Shown in pieces: positions 62,236-64,000 of a stretch of DNA of 64,000 nucleotides. The stretch covers positions 442,197 through 506,196 of the forward strand of contig JAIEMW010000001.1 in assembly GCA_019751815.1 (NCBI GenBank), in the 5' to 3' direction. Positions within the stretch are counted from its first letter, which is position 1. The number at the start of each line of letters is the position of its first letter. Below the pieces are notes generated by a model. That model was given only the letters and a program-made list of their open reading frames with translations, did no database searches and was not told where the DNA came from. Position numbers and translations under genes: made by a program. The stretch comes from Cyanobacteriota bacterium (GTDB taxonomy: Bacteria; Cyanobacteriota; Vampirovibrionia; Vampirovibrionales; Vampirovibrionaceae).

Positions 62236-63945
62236 ATGACCACCAGTGCGAGCGCTTCATCCGGTGCTCATAAACTAGTATTAAGCGGTTTAAAGCCAGA
62301 TAATAACCCAGAAAAGCCTGAAAATGGGCTTGCAGGGCTAAAGCACTGGCGACAAGACTTAATGGCGGGCTTGGTGGTTGCGACGATTTCGACTCCTTTT
62401 TCAATCGGGATTGCCATTGCCTCTGGGGCTCCCCCTATTACGGGGTTAACGTCTGCCATTATTGCTGGGTTCGTGCTGCCGTTTTTGGGCGGCTCTTTTG
62501 TCACCATTAGTGGTCCAGCCGCAGGGCTTGCTCCGGTATTGTATGCCGCAATGATGACTTTGGGTGGCACTCTCGAAGCGGGGTATCCCCTACTGCTGCC
62601 CGTTATTTTTATCGCAGGCGTTGTTCAAATTATTTTAAGTAAATTAAAGGCCGCTCGTTTCAGTGCTATCTTTCCGGCACCTGTGGTAGAAGGGATGTTA
62701 ACCGCCATAGGGCTGTTGATTATTGTGAAGCAGCTCCCTCAACTGTTTGGTCACCCGTTTAAGGCCCATGCCTTTTGGGGACTTTTTTTTGAAGCACCCC
62801 ATGGGTTTCTTATGGCAAATCACACCGTATTTGGTTTGGGTCTGGCGACGTTGATTACCATTCCGGTGATTGCCAAATTGGGGGACGGGAAAAAATGGAG
62901 TCAGATTTTTCCGCCAAAAATTTTGGCCGTCATATTATTCACTCTGGTCTCACTCTTTTTGACGCTCGACCCCAAGTTTCGACTTAATATTCCTGACAAT
63001 CCGTTGCACGGGATCGTGTTCCCTCATTTTGCTGAATTATTTGCTCAAGTGACTCTTTGGAAAGCAGCCATTACCTTGGTTATTATGCTGACGTTGATTG
63101 ACGGGATTGAATCGCTGGCGACAATCAATGCGGTCGATAAAATTGATCCCTTTCGCCGGAAATCCGATCCGGAGCAAACCCTCTTTGCCATGGGGGTGTC
63201 TAATATTTGCTCTAGCCTGATTGGGGGGCTGACGATTATCCCGGGTGGTGTCAAAAGTACCGCCAATATCATGGCAGGCGGTAGGACCCAATGGGCTAAT
63301 TTTTACAATGCCGCGTTTTTGTTAGTTTTTCTGTTGTTTTTACGACCGGTGATGAATACAATTCCTCTCTCTATATTGTCTGCCTTATTGGTGTTTACTG
63401 GCTATAAACTTTGCCGGCCCTCTGTCTGGAAAAAAATGGCAAGTGTCGGGTGGGATCAGGCTTTGGTGTTTGTGACTACCGTTTTATTAACCCTGAATAT
63501 CGATTTGCTTTGGGGGATTTTGGGCGGAACAGCACTGGCGGTATTGTCCAATTATATGTTGGCGTTATCATCACCAACCAATGCTAAGATAAGCTTTTGG
63601 GGAATGTTTCAGAACCCTGTTAAACACCAAGATGTTGAAGCAGGCGTTGTTCACCTTTACTTTAATAAACCCCTGCTTTGTACAAACTATATGCATTTGA
63701 AAAAAGCGCTTGATAACGTTTCTTATCAAGGGATCTCAGGGATTCAGCTGCATTTGGATGATGGGGTGACCATGGTGGATCACACCACGCTCGATCACCT
63801 GCAACACTTTATGGATGGATATAAAAATGATTACGATATTTCAGTCGATATTATTGGTTTAGAGCGAATGAAAAAGCTCTCCCAAAAAAGTACAGCCACC
63901 CACTTGCTGGATGATAGCTTAATCCAGATGATGGAAGCGGGTTAA
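62236..63945 (+). CDS. SulP-family anion permease (sulfate/bicarbonate)
   Basis: ATG 62236 gives 569 residues. The membrane domain shows the SulP start DLMAGLVVATISTPFSIGIAIASGAPP near 38 (the proline and glycine pattern of the anion path), ISGPAAGLAPVL near 93 and about a dozen helices to residue 440. The C-terminal 110 residues are a STAS domain (HLYFNKPLLCTNYMHLKKAL; GISGIQLHLDDGVTMVDHTT). Pairing with a carbonic anhydrase favours bicarbonate as substrate, but sulfate is possible. Confidence 0.9.
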   Translation: MTTSASASSGAHKLVLSGLKPDNNPEKPENGLAGLKHWRQDLMAGLVVATISTPFSIGIAIASGAPPITGLTSAIIAGFVLPFLGGSFVTISGPAAGLAPVLYAAMMTLGGTLEAGYPLLLPVIFIAGVVQIILSKLKAARFSAIFPAPVVEGMLTAIGLLIIVKQLPQLFGHPFKAHAFWGLFFEAPHGFLMANHTVFGLGLATLITIPVIAKLGDGKKWSQIFPPKILAVILFTLVSLFLTLDPKFRLNIPDNPLHGIVFPHFAELFAQVTLWKAAITLVIMLTLIDGIESLATINAVDKIDPFRRKSDPEQTLFAMGVSNICSSLIGGLTIIPGGVKSTANIMAGGRTQWANFYNAAFLLVFLLFLRPVMNTIPLSILSALLVFTGYKLCRPSVWKKMASVGWDQALVFVTTVLLTLNIDLLWGILGGTALAVLSNYMLALSSPTNAKISFWGMFQNPVKHQDVEAGVVHLYFNKPLLCTNYMHLKKALDNVSYQGISGIQLHLDDGVTMVDHTTLDHLQHFMDGYKNDYDISVDIIGLERMKKLSQKSTATHLLDDSLIQMMEAG

Positions 63946-63950
63946 ATTTT

Positions 63951-64000
63951 TTAAGCCTTATCCGGTAATAGGCCTGAACGCAGGGCTTTGACAGCAGCCT
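63951..64000 (-). CDS. C-terminal end of a gene running past the window
   Basis: On the minus strand the last 15 codons before TAA at 63951 read AAVKALRSGLLPDKA. This resembles the end of many response regulators and LuxR-type proteins, but it is too short to assign. The gene converges on SulP. Confidence 0.4.
   Translation of the reverse strand, partial: AAVKALRSGLLPDKA

Overview
The window looks like a chromosomal segment of a Gram-negative-type, non-photosynthetic bacterium with mid-range GC and dense genes in many short operons. It carries ordinary housekeeping genes: secD-secF, ylqD-rimM-trmD, thrS, ahcY, rlmB, birA and msrB. The mixture suggests the non-photosynthetic cyanobacterial relatives (Vampirovibrionia/Melainabacteria). 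Pointers are two-RRM RNA-binding proteins, a MurT/GatD-type glutamine amidotransferase, a threonyl-tRNA synthetase without TGS domain, and several unknown proteins with a short aromatic motif near the N-terminus. This assignment is an inference; there is no rRNA or other decisive marker.

Left part (1-15 kb): two related unknown membrane proteins (the first runs off the window), a secreted phosphodiester-glycosidase-type protein, secD-secF with a decayed duplication of the secF 3' end, a RelA/SpoT-like protein, small secreted and unknown genes, gatD, a PLP aminotransferase and an RTX-type surface or secreted protein. Next (14.6-23 kb) come rlmB, an EVE-domain gene and a minus-strand operon for the lower leucine-degradation pathway: carboxyltransferase, methylglutaconyl-CoA hydratase, biotin carboxylase, separate biotin carrier, HMG-CoA lyase and biotin ligase. 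The operon holds both the biotin-dependent carboxylase and the enzyme that biotinylates it.

Middle (23-46.6 kb): a DEDD exonuclease, a peptide-binding lipoprotein, TPR and membrane proteins, NDH-2, a three-gene operon of unknown proteins including one phosphoribosyltransferase-like protein, FKBP, tRNA-Arg(ACG), a BlaI-like regulator with a palindromic operator, trmD-rimM-ylqD, a type IV prepilin, a mini-SPFH-like protein, ahcY, thrS, and an LMW phosphatase/fructosamine-kinase pair that fits protein deglycation.

Right part (46.7-64 kb): a glutamine amidotransferase, arginase, a DUF429-like protein, a membrane-fused spermidine-synthase-like protein, and then the most unusual locus. At 51.7-56.9 kb five tandem paralogous genes each encode a Flp-type prepilin signal (G-x4-E-Y plus a hydrophobic helix) joined to a large ectodomain of roughly 230-290 residues with a shared CF-x3/5-C loop and other common motifs. 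One of the five is interrupted by an in-frame UAG. I know of no described system with this architecture. The window ends with ybjQ-like, ltaE, mtfA, msrB, a Fur-family regulator, an RRM protein overlapping an Sm-like protein, and a divergent carbonic anhydrase/SulP pair.
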